NCBI GenBank assembly: GCA_046330315.1
Contig: JAXLSZ010000007.1
Coordinates: forward strand, 186,001-250,000
Reading direction: 5' to 3'
DNA length: 64,000 nucleotides
From: JAXLSZ01 sp046330315
GTDB lineage: Bacteria > Actinomycetota > Thermoleophilia > Solirubrobacterales > 70-9
Each line of letters opens with the position of its first letter. Position 1 is the stretch's first letter. Positions 24,768-32,658 of this stretch are shown here, in pieces. The notes beneath the pieces were generated by a model that was not told the DNA's origin, did no database searches, and saw only the letters and a program-made list of their open reading frames with translations. A program made the position numbers and the translations under genes.

Positions 24768-25982
24768 TCAACCCGACACCGCGGAGGGGCCGGGCGGGCT
24801 CCCGACCTCGCCCGCCAGCACCCCCAGGGCGGTCTCCAGGGCCTCGTCGGGGGCGGTGCGCGGGTCGTCGAAGGCCCGGACGTCGGGCCTTATCCCCCTG
24901 CCGGCCAGGGAGATCCCGTCGGCGGTGAAGAACTCGCCGACGGTGAGGTCGAGCGCACCACCGTTGCTGAGGTCGATCACCTGCTGGAAGACGCCCTTGC
25001 CGAAGGAGCGCGTGCCGACCGTCTTCGCCGCCCCGTTGTCGGCGAGGGCAGAGGCGAGGATCTCCGCGGCGGAGGCGGTGTCGCGGTTGATCAGCACGAC
25101 GATCGGACGGGGCGGCAGGGGGTCGCCGACGGTCCGGTAGACGGTGCTGCCCTCGGTGCGCGAGCGGGTCGAGACGACCACCTTCCCCCTGGGGAGGTAG
25201 ATGCTCGAGGTCAGGACCGCCTGGCGCAGCAGGCCCCCGCCGTTGCCGCGGAGGTCGATCACGAGGCCCTCGGCTCCGCGGCGCTCGACTCGCTGGGTCG
25301 CCCTGCGCAGGGCTCGCGCCGCCTGATCGCTGAAGGTGAACAGCGATACGTACCCGAGCCTGTGGCCGTCGTGCTCGACGATCCTCGACCCGGTGATCGG
25401 CAGGGAGATCTCCTCCCTGGTCAGGGTGACGGCCCTGGTCGTCCCCTCGGAGGGCCTCAGCACCCCGACCCGGACCGTGGTGCCGGCCGGGCCCTTGATC
25501 CGGGCGGTGGCGACGTCGGCGTCCAGGCCGGCGATCGAGCGGCCGTTGACCGAGACGATCACGTCCCCGACCGCGATCCCGGCCCTCGAGGCCGGCGCGC
25601 CCCTGATGACCTGCCCGACCCGCAGGCCGCGGTCGACCTCGCTGACCGTCAGCCCGACTCCGGTGAACCGCCCGCTGAGCGACTCGTTGAAACGGGCCAG
25701 GTTCTCGGGGGTGAGGTAGTGGGAGAAGCGGTCCCGGTGGCGGCGGCGCACCGCCTGGACCATCCCGTCTATCGAGCCGTTGGTCAGCTCCCGCCCGCCC
25801 ACCCGGCGGTAGTAGTTGTCCTCGATCACCGCGCTCGCCTCGGCGTTGATCGCGGTCGACTCCGAGACGAGCGCGTCGCGCAGCGGCCCCGGGAGGTCGT
25901 TGGGGTGGCCGCCCAGCCAGATCCCGGCGCACAGCACGACTGCGAGCGCCAGCGCCCCGGCCGCCGCCTGCCGGGCGCTCAC
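24768..25982 (-). CDS. C-terminal processing peptidase (S41, CtpA-like)
   Basis: A 404-aa exported serine protease. A short N-terminal membrane anchor or signal leads to a PDZ domain (GVGLTVSEV through VSVNGRSIAG) and the S41 core. The catalytic Ser is in DTASAAEILASAL and the general-base Lys in GTRSFGKGVFQ. The start is GTG 25982, 7 bp after the ftsX stop. The placement after ftsEX suggests a role in processing division or cell-wall enzymes. Confidence 0.93.
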   Translation of the reverse strand: MSARQAAAGALALAVVLCAGIWLGGHPNDLPGPLRDALVSESTAINAEASAVIEDNYYRRVGGRELTNGSIDGMVQAVRRRHRDRFSHYLTPENLARFNESLSGRFTGVGLTVSEVDRGLRVGQVIRGAPASRAGIAVGDVIVSVNGRSIAGLDADVATARIKGPAGTTVRVGVLRPSEGTTRAVTLTREEISLPITGSRIVEHDGHRLGYVSLFTFSDQAARALRRATQRVERRGAEGLVIDLRGNGGGLLRQAVLTSSIYLPRGKVVVSTRSRTEGSTVYRTVGDPLPPRPIVVLINRDTASAAEILASALADNGAAKTVGTRSFGKGVFQQVIDLSNGGALDLTVGEFFTADGISLAGRGIRPDVRAFDDPRTAPDEALETALGVLAGEVGSPPGPSAVSG

Positions 25983-25989
25983 GGCGGGG

Positions 25990-26892
25990 TCAGACCTTCA
26001 GGAATCGGCGCAGCGTGATCCCCGAGCCGAGCGCCGAGACCAGCACCGCGGACCCGAACAGGACCGCGGCCAGCAGCCCGAAGGAGATCGTGTTCTGCGC
26101 AGCCACGAGGGCGAAGCTGTCGGAGAGCGGGTCGACGATCGTCACCTTGCCCAGCCACAGGATAAGTATGGCGATGGCGCCTCCCGCGAAACCCACGGCG
26201 ACTCCCTCGATCATGAACGGCCAGCGGATGAACCAGCGGGTGGCTCCGACCAGGCGCATCACCTCGACCTCGCGGCGGCGGGTGTAGATCGAGAGCCGGA
26301 TCGTGTTGCCGACCAGCATCAGGGAGGCGACGATGAGCAACGCCGTGAGGATGGTCAGGACGAGCTTCAGGGCACCCGTCACCTGCTCGATCTTGCCGGC
26401 CTCCTCGCGGGAGTCCTTGACGTTGTCGATGATCGGGCTGATCGCCCGGGGCTTGCCGTTCGCTCCGGTCCCGACGATCTCGGCATGGATCGCGTTGAGC
26501 TGGGAGGCATCCTCGGGCTTCACGTTGAAGGAGGCCGGAAGCGGGTTGGAGTTGAGCTCCTTGAGCACGTTGGGGTCCTTGAGGCGGCCCTTGAGGATCT
26601 TCAGCGCCTCGGCCTTGGAGACGTACTCCACCGACTTGACGTGCTGCAGCCCGGCCAGCCTGGTCCGCAGGGCGGCCGTCTCGGTCCTGGTCGCGTCGTC
26701 GTAGAGGAAGACCTTCAGCTCGAGCTGGTTGCGCACCTCCTGGCTCTTGCCCTGGGTGGTCTGGAAGACCGGGATCAGGACGCCCAGGAGGATCACGGTG
26801 ACCACGGTGGTGACGATCGCGGCGAGGCTCGGGGCGGCGTTGCGGCGCAGCGCCCGGAAGGCCTCGGCGACGAAGAACATGGCGCGGGACAT
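25990..26892 (-). CDS. ftsX: Cell-division permease FtsX
   Basis: A 300-aa FtsX with a cytoplasmic N-terminus, a first span (IVTTVVTVILLGVLIPVF), a large extracellular domain and three C-terminal spans containing the MRLVGATRWFIRWPFMIEG region. It does not transport; with FtsE it transmits ATP hydrolysis to an external peptidoglycan hydrolase or its activator. The ftsE stop and ftsX start share one base (TGATG), so the two are translationally coupled. Confidence 0.95.
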   Translation of the reverse strand: MSRAMFFVAEAFRALRRNAAPSLAAIVTTVVTVILLGVLIPVFQTTQGKSQEVRNQLELKVFLYDDATRTETAALRTRLAGLQHVKSVEYVSKAEALKILKGRLKDPNVLKELNSNPLPASFNVKPEDASQLNAIHAEIVGTGANGKPRAISPIIDNVKDSREEAGKIEQVTGALKLVLTILTALLIVASLMLVGNTIRLSIYTRRREVEVMRLVGATRWFIRWPFMIEGVAVGFAGGAIAILILWLGKVTIVDPLSDSFALVAAQNTISFGLLAAVLFGSAVLVSALGSGITLRRFLKV

Positions 26893-27755
26893 CAGCGTCC
26901 CCTCCCGGGGTCGGGTAGGTCATGGCCGTTGGTCTGGCCCTCCATGCCGACGCCCATCTCGGCGCGCATCCGCATCCCGAACTCGGTCGTGGACTCCTCG
27001 GTGTAGCCGCCGGTGGACTCGTCGCGGACGACCCGCCCCTCGTAGAGCTCGATCACGCGCCGGCGCATCTTGTCGACCATCTCCCGGTCGTGGGTGACGA
27101 CGACGACGGTGGTGCCGGTGCGGTTGATCCGGTAGAGCAGCTGCATGATGCCGATCGAGGTGACGGGGTCGAGGTTCCCGCTGGGCTCGTCGGCGAGCAG
27201 GAGCGGCGGGTGGTTGACGAAGGCTCGGGCGATCGAGACGCGCTGCTGCTCGCCGCCGGAGAGCTGGTCGGGATAGCTGTTGAGCTTGGTGGAGAGGCCG
27301 ACCAGGCGCAGGGTCTCGGGGACCTTCTCGCGGATCTCCGAGCGGCTCGCCCCGATCACCTGCAGCGCGTAGGCGACGTTGTCGTAGACGGTGCGGTTGG
27401 GGAGCAGCTTGAAGTCCTGGAAGACGGTGCCGATGTTGCGGCGGAGCTGGGGGATCTTGCGGTCCGAGAGGGTCCCCAGGTCCCGCCCGGCGATCCTCAC
27501 GACCCCCTCGGTCGGCTCGAACTCCCGGATCAGCAGCTTGATCAGGGTGGACTTTCCGCAGCCGGTGGGGCCGACCAGGAAGACGAACTCGCCCCGGTCG
27601 ATCGCCAGGGAAACCCTCTCGAGGGCCAGATGCCCGCCGGGGTAGACCTTGGTGACTTCGGAGAGCTCGATGATCGGCCGGCCGCCGCTGCGCCGGGCCC
27701 GCCGCGGGGCCGGCTCGGCCCCCTTCCTGGCTCCTCGTCTCTTCGCTCTTGCCAT
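26892..27755 (-). CDS. ftsE: Cell-division ATP-binding protein FtsE
   Basis: A 287-aa ABC ATPase. Walker A is VGPTGCGKSTLIKLL, the signature LSGGEQQRVSIARA, Walker B LLLADEPSGNLDP, and the H-loop VTHDREMV. A basic N-terminal extension of about 30 residues and an acidic/Gly tail of about 40 residues flank the usual 220-aa core. It is first in the run ftsE-ftsX-ctpA-rnr-smpB. prfB, often placed upstream of ftsE, is elsewhere in this window (49.8-50.9 kb). Confidence 0.95.
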   Translation of the reverse strand: MARAKRRGARKGAEPAPRRARRSGGRPIIELSEVTKVYPGGHLALERVSLAIDRGEFVFLVGPTGCGKSTLIKLLIREFEPTEGVVRIAGRDLGTLSDRKIPQLRRNIGTVFQDFKLLPNRTVYDNVAYALQVIGASRSEIREKVPETLRLVGLSTKLNSYPDQLSGGEQQRVSIARAFVNHPPLLLADEPSGNLDPVTSIGIMQLLYRINRTGTTVVVVTHDREMVDKMRRRVIELYEGRVVRDESTGGYTEESTTEFGMRMRAEMGVGMEGQTNGHDLPDPGRGR

Positions 27756-27844
27756 GCTCGCGCTTCCAGTTCTGCGGGCGAGCCGGCACTCCTTCGCGCC
27801 GGCGGGCCCGCAAGCGATCTACCGCTTTGGTGAGCGGCACCCTA

Positions 27845-27876
27845 GCAAAGTATTTGCAAATCCTTGCAATTCTTCG
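27845..27876. promoter_or_regulatory. AT-rich patch with TTGCAA repeats between divergent genes
   Basis: In a very GC-rich setting the spacer contains ATTTGCAAAT (a perfect 10-bp palindrome, 27852-27861) followed by CTTGCAAT, giving two TTGCAA cores about 11 bp apart. It lies between the ftsE start and the PRC-barrel gene and is the obvious place for a divergent promoter or operator. Confidence 0.4.
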
Positions 27877-27915
27877 GGTGGGCGGGGCCGCCCCGCCCCC
27901 GCCTAAGCTGAGGCC

Positions 27916-28584
27916 GTGCTGCGGCTGACCAAGCTGCTGGGTACCGAGGCCCTGCGGGACGGCAGGCCCGCGGGCCGCCTCCGCGACCTGGAGGTCGGCC
28001 CCGGGGAACGCCACCCGAGCGTGGCCTCCGTTTGGGTCAAGCCGCGCCGCGGAACCCCGGCCGGATTCCGGCCGGCCCCCGGGCTGGACTGGGAGGCCCG
28101 TCCTTTCGCGGTCGGCGAGCCGCTGGAAGGGACGCCCGGCGGCCTGCTGCTCCGCGAGCACGTGCTCGACTCCCAGATCGTCGACCTCGCCGGCAAGCGG
28201 CTCGCCCGGGTCGGCGACGTGCTCCTCGCCGGGGCCGGGGAGGAGCTGCGCCTGGCAGGCGTCGAGATCGGCGCCGCGCCGCTGCTGCGCCGCCTCGGCC
28301 TGCACCGGCTCGCGGAGCGTGCCCGCTCCGAGGAGATCGACTGGGCCGACATCCACCTCGCCTCCGCTCCCGGGCACGAGCTGCAGCTCGGGATGCCCAA
28401 GGCCGCGGTCCACGGACTCGGCGAGGCCGAGCTGGCGGCTCTGGTCGAGGCGCTGCCGCCGGCCCGGGCCGAGGAGGTCATCCGCTCCAAGCCGGCCGCG
28501 CGAGCGCCGGCCCGCCCCGCGGTCCGGCGACGCGGCAGACGGTTCGGCAACGTGATGCGGGCGCGACGGCGTGCGCCGCGCTAG
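27916..28584 (+). CDS. PRC-barrel / MgtE-N-like cytoplasmic protein
   Basis: 222 aa with no membrane span. The first two thirds resemble two PRC-barrel-like beta units (GRLRDLEVG; LAGKRLARVGDVLL). The region around AELAALVEALPPARAEEVI resembles the superhelical N-terminal domain of MgtE magnesium transporters. The C-terminus is Arg-rich. The gene overlaps the Nramp-like gene by 14 bp, which suggests an accessory or sensing subunit for that transporter. Start GTG 27916. Domain assignment is by eye and moderately sure. Confidence 0.65.
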   Translation: MLRLTKLLGTEALRDGRPAGRLRDLEVGPGERHPSVASVWVKPRRGTPAGFRPAPGLDWEARPFAVGEPLEGTPGGLLLREHVLDSQIVDLAGKRLARVGDVLLAGAGEELRLAGVEIGAAPLLRRLGLHRLAERARSEEIDWADIHLASAPGHELQLGMPKAAVHGLGEAELAALVEALPPARAEEVIRSKPAARAPARPAVRRRGRRFGNVMRARRRAPR

Positions 28585-29797
28585 CGCGCTGGCGGCGCTG
28601 GCCGCGGTCGCCGGGCCGGGCCTGCTCGCCGGGCTCTCCGACGACGACCCGGCCGGCATCGCCACCTACTCGATCCTCGGGGCCGACTACGGCTACCAGC
28701 TGCTCTGGGTGCTGGCGCTCTCCACGGTCGCCCTGGTCATCTACCACGAGGTCGGCGCCAGGATGGGGATCGCCACCGGGCAGGGGCTGATGGGACTGAT
28801 CCGGGAGCGCTACGGCGTGCGCCTCGCCCTCCTGGCCCTACTGGCCCTGGTCGTCGCCAACGTCGGCACCACGTGCGCCGAGTTCGCCGGCATCGCCGCC
28901 AGCCTCCAGCTCGCCGGGGTCTCGAAGTACATCAGCGTGCCCGTCGCCGCAGTGGGGGTCTCCTTCCTGGTGCTGCGCGGCAGCTTCCACCGGATCGAGC
29001 ACGTGCTGCTGGCCCTGGGGACGGTCTTCGCCACCTACATCGTCGCCGGCTTCCTCGCCCACCCCGACTGGAGCGCGGCCGCCCGGGGCCTGCTCGTGCC
29101 CAGCATGCCGGCGACCCGCTCGGCGCTGCTCACGGCGACGGCGGTGGTCGGGACCACCCTCGCCCCCTGGGGGCTGGCCTTCATCCAGTCCTACGTGGTG
29201 GACAAGCGCCTGCGGCCCGCCGACATCCGCCTCGAGCGGGTGGACGTGGTCACCGGCGCGGTGATGACCGGCGTGATCGGGGTCTTCGTGGTTCTCGCCT
29301 GCGCCGCCACCCTGCATGCGGAGGGGCGGTCCATCGAGAGCGCCTCCGACGCCGCCTCGGCGCTGGAGCCGCTGGCCGGGGGCCTCGCAGCGACCCTCTT
29401 CGGCGCGGGACTTCTGGGAGCCGGGCTGCTCGCCGCCTCCATCCTCCCCCTCTCCACGGCATACTCGGTCGCCGAGGCGGTTGGCTCCGAGTCGGCCCTC
29501 GACGACCCATTCCCCGAGGCGCGGCTGTTCTACGGGACCTACGGGGTGGTGGTGGCGATCGCGGTGGCGATGGTGCTCGTCCCGGGGGCCCCGCTGATCC
29601 GGATCCTCTTCCTCAGCCAGGCGCTCAACGCGATCCTTCTGGTGCCCCTGCTGGCCTTCATCCTCGGGATCTCGCGCGACCGCGACCTGATGGGGACCCT
29701 GGTCACGAGCCGCCGCGCGATGGCAGCCGAGGTCGCGGCCCTGGGGCTGATCGCGGCCTGCGTCGCAACCCTGCTGGTCGTGGGGATCGCGGGGTAG
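28571..29797 (+). CDS. Nramp-family divalent metal transporter, variant
   Basis: A 408-aa protein with about 11 spans. The first-helix metal motif is GLSDDDPAGIATYS, related to but different from the canonical DPGN. In the sixth helix the MPH motif, whose Met selects transition metals, is replaced by TTLAPWGLAFIQ. That fits the divergent Nramp-related clades, some of which carry Mg2+. The upstream MgtE-N-like partner points the same way. Start GTG 28571. The substrate is unproven. Confidence 0.82.
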   Translation: MRRASALAALAAVAGPGLLAGLSDDDPAGIATYSILGADYGYQLLWVLALSTVALVIYHEVGARMGIATGQGLMGLIRERYGVRLALLALLALVVANVGTTCAEFAGIAASLQLAGVSKYISVPVAAVGVSFLVLRGSFHRIEHVLLALGTVFATYIVAGFLAHPDWSAAARGLLVPSMPATRSALLTATAVVGTTLAPWGLAFIQSYVVDKRLRPADIRLERVDVVTGAVMTGVIGVFVVLACAATLHAEGRSIESASDAASALEPLAGGLAATLFGAGLLGAGLLAASILPLSTAYSVAEAVGSESALDDPFPEARLFYGTYGVVVAIAVAMVLVPGAPLIRILFLSQALNAILLVPLLAFILGISRDRDLMGTLVTSRRAMAAEVAALGLIAACVATLLVVGIAG

Positions 29798-29799
29798 CC

Positions 29800-30540
29800 G
29801 TGCAGTCGGTGCTGATCCTGTTCCTCGCCGGCGCCGCGACCGCCCTGGCCACCGGGGTCGGGGCGATCCCGGTCTTCTTCCTGGGCGAGCGCGCCGAAGC
29901 CCTGCGCCCGGTGCTGCTGGGAGCCGCAGCGGGGGTAATGGGCGTGGCCTCGATAGCCGGGCTGCTGCTCCCCGGACTCGACGAGGGATCGGCCGCCTCC
30001 GTCGCCGGCGGGGCCGCGGTTGGGATCGTCTTCCTGCTCGTCGCCCGCCGGGCGATCAGCCGCCGCGAGGAGCACCTCCATCGAGCCCGCCGCGAGGGCC
30101 TCGCCACCTCGGTCCTCGTCTTCGTCGTGCTCTTCGTCCACAGCCTTCCCGAAGGCTTTGCGATCGGCACCGCCTACGCCTCCGACACGGAGGGCCTCAG
30201 CCTCTTCGTGATCCTGGCGATCGCGATCCAGAACATCCCGGAGGGAACCAGCATCGCGATCCCGATGTCGGTGGCCGGGTTCTCGAGGTCCCGCCAGTTC
30301 TGGGTCGCGGTCGGGACCAGCGCCCCGCAGCCGATCGGCGCCCTGGTCGCCTACGCCCTGGTCAGCGAGGTCAAGGCGCTGCTCCCGTTCTCATTCGGGT
30401 TCGCGGCCGGCGCGATGCTGGCCCTGATCTTCGTCGAGCTGCTCCCCCAGGCCTGGCGCGGCGGGCCCGCCGCCGGCCTCGCGGGGGTCGCGATCGGCGG
30501 CGGGCTGATGCTCGCGATCAGCGCCGTGCTCGGCGTCTGA
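29800..30540 (+). CDS. ZIP-family metal transporter
   Basis: A 246-aa protein with about eight spans. The two metal-site motifs of ZIP proteins, HSLPEGFAIG in helix 4 and QNIPEGTSIA in helix 5, are intact. A His-containing cytoplasmic loop (RREEHLHRARREG) lies between the first and second halves. GTG 29800 starts directly after the Nramp-like stop codon, so the three genes from 27.9 kb form a metal-transport operon. The 3' 150 bp overlap the convergent membrane-protein gene. Confidence 0.9.
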   Translation: MQSVLILFLAGAATALATGVGAIPVFFLGERAEALRPVLLGAAAGVMGVASIAGLLLPGLDEGSAASVAGGAAVGIVFLLVARRAISRREEHLHRARREGLATSVLVFVVLFVHSLPEGFAIGTAYASDTEGLSLFVILAIAIQNIPEGTSIAIPMSVAGFSRSRQFWVAVGTSAPQPIGALVAYALVSEVKALLPFSFGFAAGAMLALIFVELLPQAWRGGPAAGLAGVAIGGGLMLAISAVLGV

Positions 30541-31104
30541 GCGCGCGCCCGGCAGCCTCGCCGCCCAGTCCACCTTCACGAAGAGGGCCAGCGCGGCCAG
30601 GGCGAGCAGCTGCAGGCCGATGCCCAGGGGCGAGGTGAGGCTTTCCGCGAACGCGTCTCCCAGCGAGGCGCTGAGCGCCGAGGCCCCGGCCACGTAGATC
30701 GTGTAGGAGACGACCCGCCCGGCGAAGAAGGCAGCGGTGAGGGGCGCCAGCGGTACCTCCATGAGGCCCGCGGCGACGAACAGCTGGCCGCTGGGGACCG
30801 GCGAGAGCGCGAAGAGCGCCAAACCCGCCACGGCTCCACCCCGGTGCTCGGTCAGGTAGCGCTGGGCGGCGTCGAAGCTCGCACGCCGGCGCTCGGAGAG
30901 CCGGGGCCTGAGCTTCCTTGTCCCCCGAGCCAGGGTGTAGCGGCCGGCGGCGGCCGAGACCGCGCCGACCGCGACCAGCGGGGCGGTCGGCAGGTCGAGG
31001 TTGAGGCTGAGCGCGACCAGGACCGCGCTGGTCGGCGGCCCGAAGGCCGGGAGCAGGTTGAGGCCGAAGACGATCCCGGCCACGGCGAGGAGCTGCAGTG
31101 CCAT
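30391..31104 (-). CDS. VTT/SNARE-associated-like membrane protein
   Basis: 237 aa with about five hydrophobic segments. The core SPVPSGQLFVAAGLMEV with upstream GPPTSAVLV resembles the VTT (DedA/TMEM41-like) fold, but the match is partial. The C-terminal tail of about 50 residues, starting near RSDAEHGADRE, is antisense to the 3' end of the ZIP gene and looks like read-through after a lost stop. The start is uncertain: ATG 31104 is used; 31137 lies in a 20-bp direct repeat that encodes MVPLHLRWSPS. Confidence 0.55.
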   Translation of the reverse strand: MALQLLAVAGIVFGLNLLPAFGPPTSAVLVALSLNLDLPTAPLVAVGAVSAAAGRYTLARGTRKLRPRLSERRRASFDAAQRYLTEHRGGAVAGLALFALSPVPSGQLFVAAGLMEVPLAPLTAAFFAGRVVSYTIYVAGASALSASLGDAFAESLTSPLGIGLQLLALAALALFVKVDWAARLPGARSDAEHGADREHQPAADRDPREAGGGPAAPGLGEQLDEDQGQHRAGREPE

Positions 31105-31142
31105 GGAGGGGGACCATCTCAGATGGAGGGGGACCATCTCAG
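31103..31142. repeat. Two 20-bp direct repeats at a gene start
   Basis: atggagggggaccatctcag occurs twice head to tail. Each unit contains inverted segments (AGATGG / CCATCT). The pair covers the alternative start codons of the membrane-protein gene on the minus strand. Confidence 0.8.
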
Positions 31143-31165
31143 CTCTGCCGCAGCGCCGCGACTAA

Positions 31166-31224
31166 CCCCCGCCGAGCTTCAAGTTCCCGTTGATAATCAG
31201 CTGGAACTTGAAGCTCGGCGGGGG
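31166..31224. repeat. Palindromic element, family C, copy 1
   Basis: A 22-bp perfect stem (left arm ccccc + gccgagcttcaagttcc, right arm its complement at 31203-31224) encloses a 15-nt loop, cgttgataatcagct. It lies downstream of the ferredoxin stop and may end the redox operon. Its reverse-strand translation reads PSFKF-QLIIN-G-NLKLGG, shared with the other two copies. Confidence 0.9.
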
Positions 31225-31255
31225 GGTGTGGGCGCCGGGCCGCCCTGGAGGCCTA

Positions 31256-31462
31256 TCAGGGGAAGATGGACTGGCCCGACTCGCTGTCGACGACGGAGAT
31301 CGCCAGTGCCGGACAGGCCTCGGCGGCCTCCAGGACCACCTCGGCGCTTCCCTGTCCGATCACCTCGGCGACGTCGCCGAGGCGGAACACCTCGGGCGCG
31401 ATCTCCACGCAGTCCCCGTGGGCCGAGCAGGCGTTGGGATCGATGGTCGGGAGGTAGCTCAT
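31256..31462 (-). CDS. Ferredoxin, 3Fe-4S type
   Basis: A 68-aa acidic ferredoxin. Cys residues appear as CSAHGDC (Cys12, Cys18) and ACPALAI (Cys50), the three-Cys pattern of P450-associated [3Fe-4S] ferredoxins, with APEVFRLGD between them. Its ATG overlaps the reductase stop as ATGA, so it is the last gene of a six-gene operon. It probably takes electrons from the reductase encoded upstream. Confidence 0.92.
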   Translation of the reverse strand: MSYLPTIDPNACSAHGDCVEIAPEVFRLGDVAEVIGQGSAEVVLEAAEACPALAISVVDSESGQSIFP

Positions 31463-32658
31463 GCCGCTCTCGCTTTCTCGTTCTCTTTGCAGGAGGCCGG
31501 GAAATGGGCCTCGTCGATCTGCTTTCTCAGCTTGGGTATCGCGCGCGGCCGCCCCACGGCGAGGCCGGCGACGGGCAGGCCGCTCCTCGTGTAGACGGCG
31601 ACGAAGTCGCGCGAGGACATCTGACCCTCCACGTAGACGGCATCTGAGCGGTGGGCGTGGCCGACGTAGTGGACCCGCAGCCCGTACTGGTCAGACCAGA
31701 AGCCGGGCAGCGGCGGGGTGCCGGGATACTCGCCGAGAATCGCCCGGGCCACGGCCGCGCCCTCCCACGAGGCGGCGTCCCAGTGCTCGCTGCGGGCGTG
31801 GGAGCCGAAGCGCGGGTCGAAGGAGCATGCGACATCGCCCGCCGCGAAGACATCGGGTATGCCCGTGCGGCCGGCGGTATCGGTGCGCACCCCGCCGGGG
31901 TCGAGGCCGCTGCCCTCCAGCCAGGCGGCGGCCGGGACGGACCCGACACCCACGACCACGGCGTCGCAGTCGACCCGCTCCCCGCCGGCGAGCACCAATT
32001 GCTCGACGGAGCCGTTGCCGACGGCCCCCTCGAGCCTCGCACCGAGGCGGAGCTCGACCCCCTGGTCGGAGTGCAGGGTCGCGAACCAGCGCCCGACCTC
32101 GGCGCCGAGCACGCCCTCCAGCGGGGTCTCGAGGGCCTCGATCACGATCACCTCGAGCCCGGCGCTGCGGGCGGTGGCCGCGACCTCCTGACCGATGAAG
32201 CCCGCCCCGACCACGGCCAGCCTCGCGGCACGGGCGAGTTCGTCCCTCAACCGCTTGGCGTCGGCGGCCGTGCGCAGGGCGTGGACGTTGCCGTATCCCT
32301 CGAGGAAGCCGAGCCGGCGGGGGCTGGCGCCGGTCGCGATCAGCAGCTTGCCGTAGGAAAGGCTCATGCCGTCGTCGAGCTCGACGCGGCGCCCCACCGT
32401 GTCGAGGCGGTCTGCGCTGCGGCTGAGGATCAGCTCGACCGCGTTGTCCTCGTACCAGTCGCTGCCGCGGAAGGCCGTCTGCTCGGGGCCCATGCGCCCG
32501 GCCAGGACCTCCTTGGAGAGGGGCGGGCGGTCGTAGGGGGCCTCCGACTCGGCGCCGAGGATGCGAACGGGGCCCTCGTAGCCGCGCCTGCGAAGCGTCT
32601 CGGCGCAGCGCTGCGCCGCGAGCCCGCCGCCGACGATCAGCACTCCGTGGTCCCCCAT
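31459..32658 (-). CDS. FAD-dependent NAD(P)H:ferredoxin reductase
   Basis: A 399-aa pyridine-nucleotide-disulfide oxidoreductase-fold protein of the ferredoxin/rubredoxin reductase group. FAD site: VLIVGGGLAAQRCAETL; second dinucleotide site: LAVVGAGFIGQEVA; FAD C-terminal motif: GIPDVFAAGDVACSFD. No active-site Cys pair is present. Coupled by TGATG to the ferric-reductase-like gene upstream and by ATGA to the ferredoxin downstream. Confidence 0.92.
   Translation of the reverse strand: MGDHGVLIVGGGLAAQRCAETLRRRGYEGPVRILGAESEAPYDRPPLSKEVLAGRMGPEQTAFRGSDWYEDNAVELILSRSADRLDTVGRRVELDDGMSLSYGKLLIATGASPRRLGFLEGYGNVHALRTAADAKRLRDELARAARLAVVGAGFIGQEVAATARSAGLEVIVIEALETPLEGVLGAEVGRWFATLHSDQGVELRLGARLEGAVGNGSVEQLVLAGGERVDCDAVVVGVGSVPAAAWLEGSGLDPGGVRTDTAGRTGIPDVFAAGDVACSFDPRFGSHARSEHWDAASWEGAAVARAILGEYPGTPPLPGFWSDQYGLRVHYVGHAHRSDAVYVEGQMSSRDFVAVYTRSGLPVAGLAVGRPRAIPKLRKQIDEAHFPASCKENEKARAA

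Noticed and set aside
28873..30540. A 555-residue fusion ORF covering the Nramp and ZIP region
   Set aside because: Its first half is an out-of-frame reading of the Nramp gene; only the last 246 residues from GTG 29800 are a real protein.
31166..31224. Ordinary rho-independent terminator only
   Set aside because: It may terminate, but the shared arm and loop sequence with distant copies and the coding copy in the intein point to a repeat family.
31256..32658. Dedicated redox partners of the P450 at 12.4 kb
   Set aside because: The ferredoxin type fits, but the genes are 18 kb away and tightly embedded in a different operon; kept only as a possibility.
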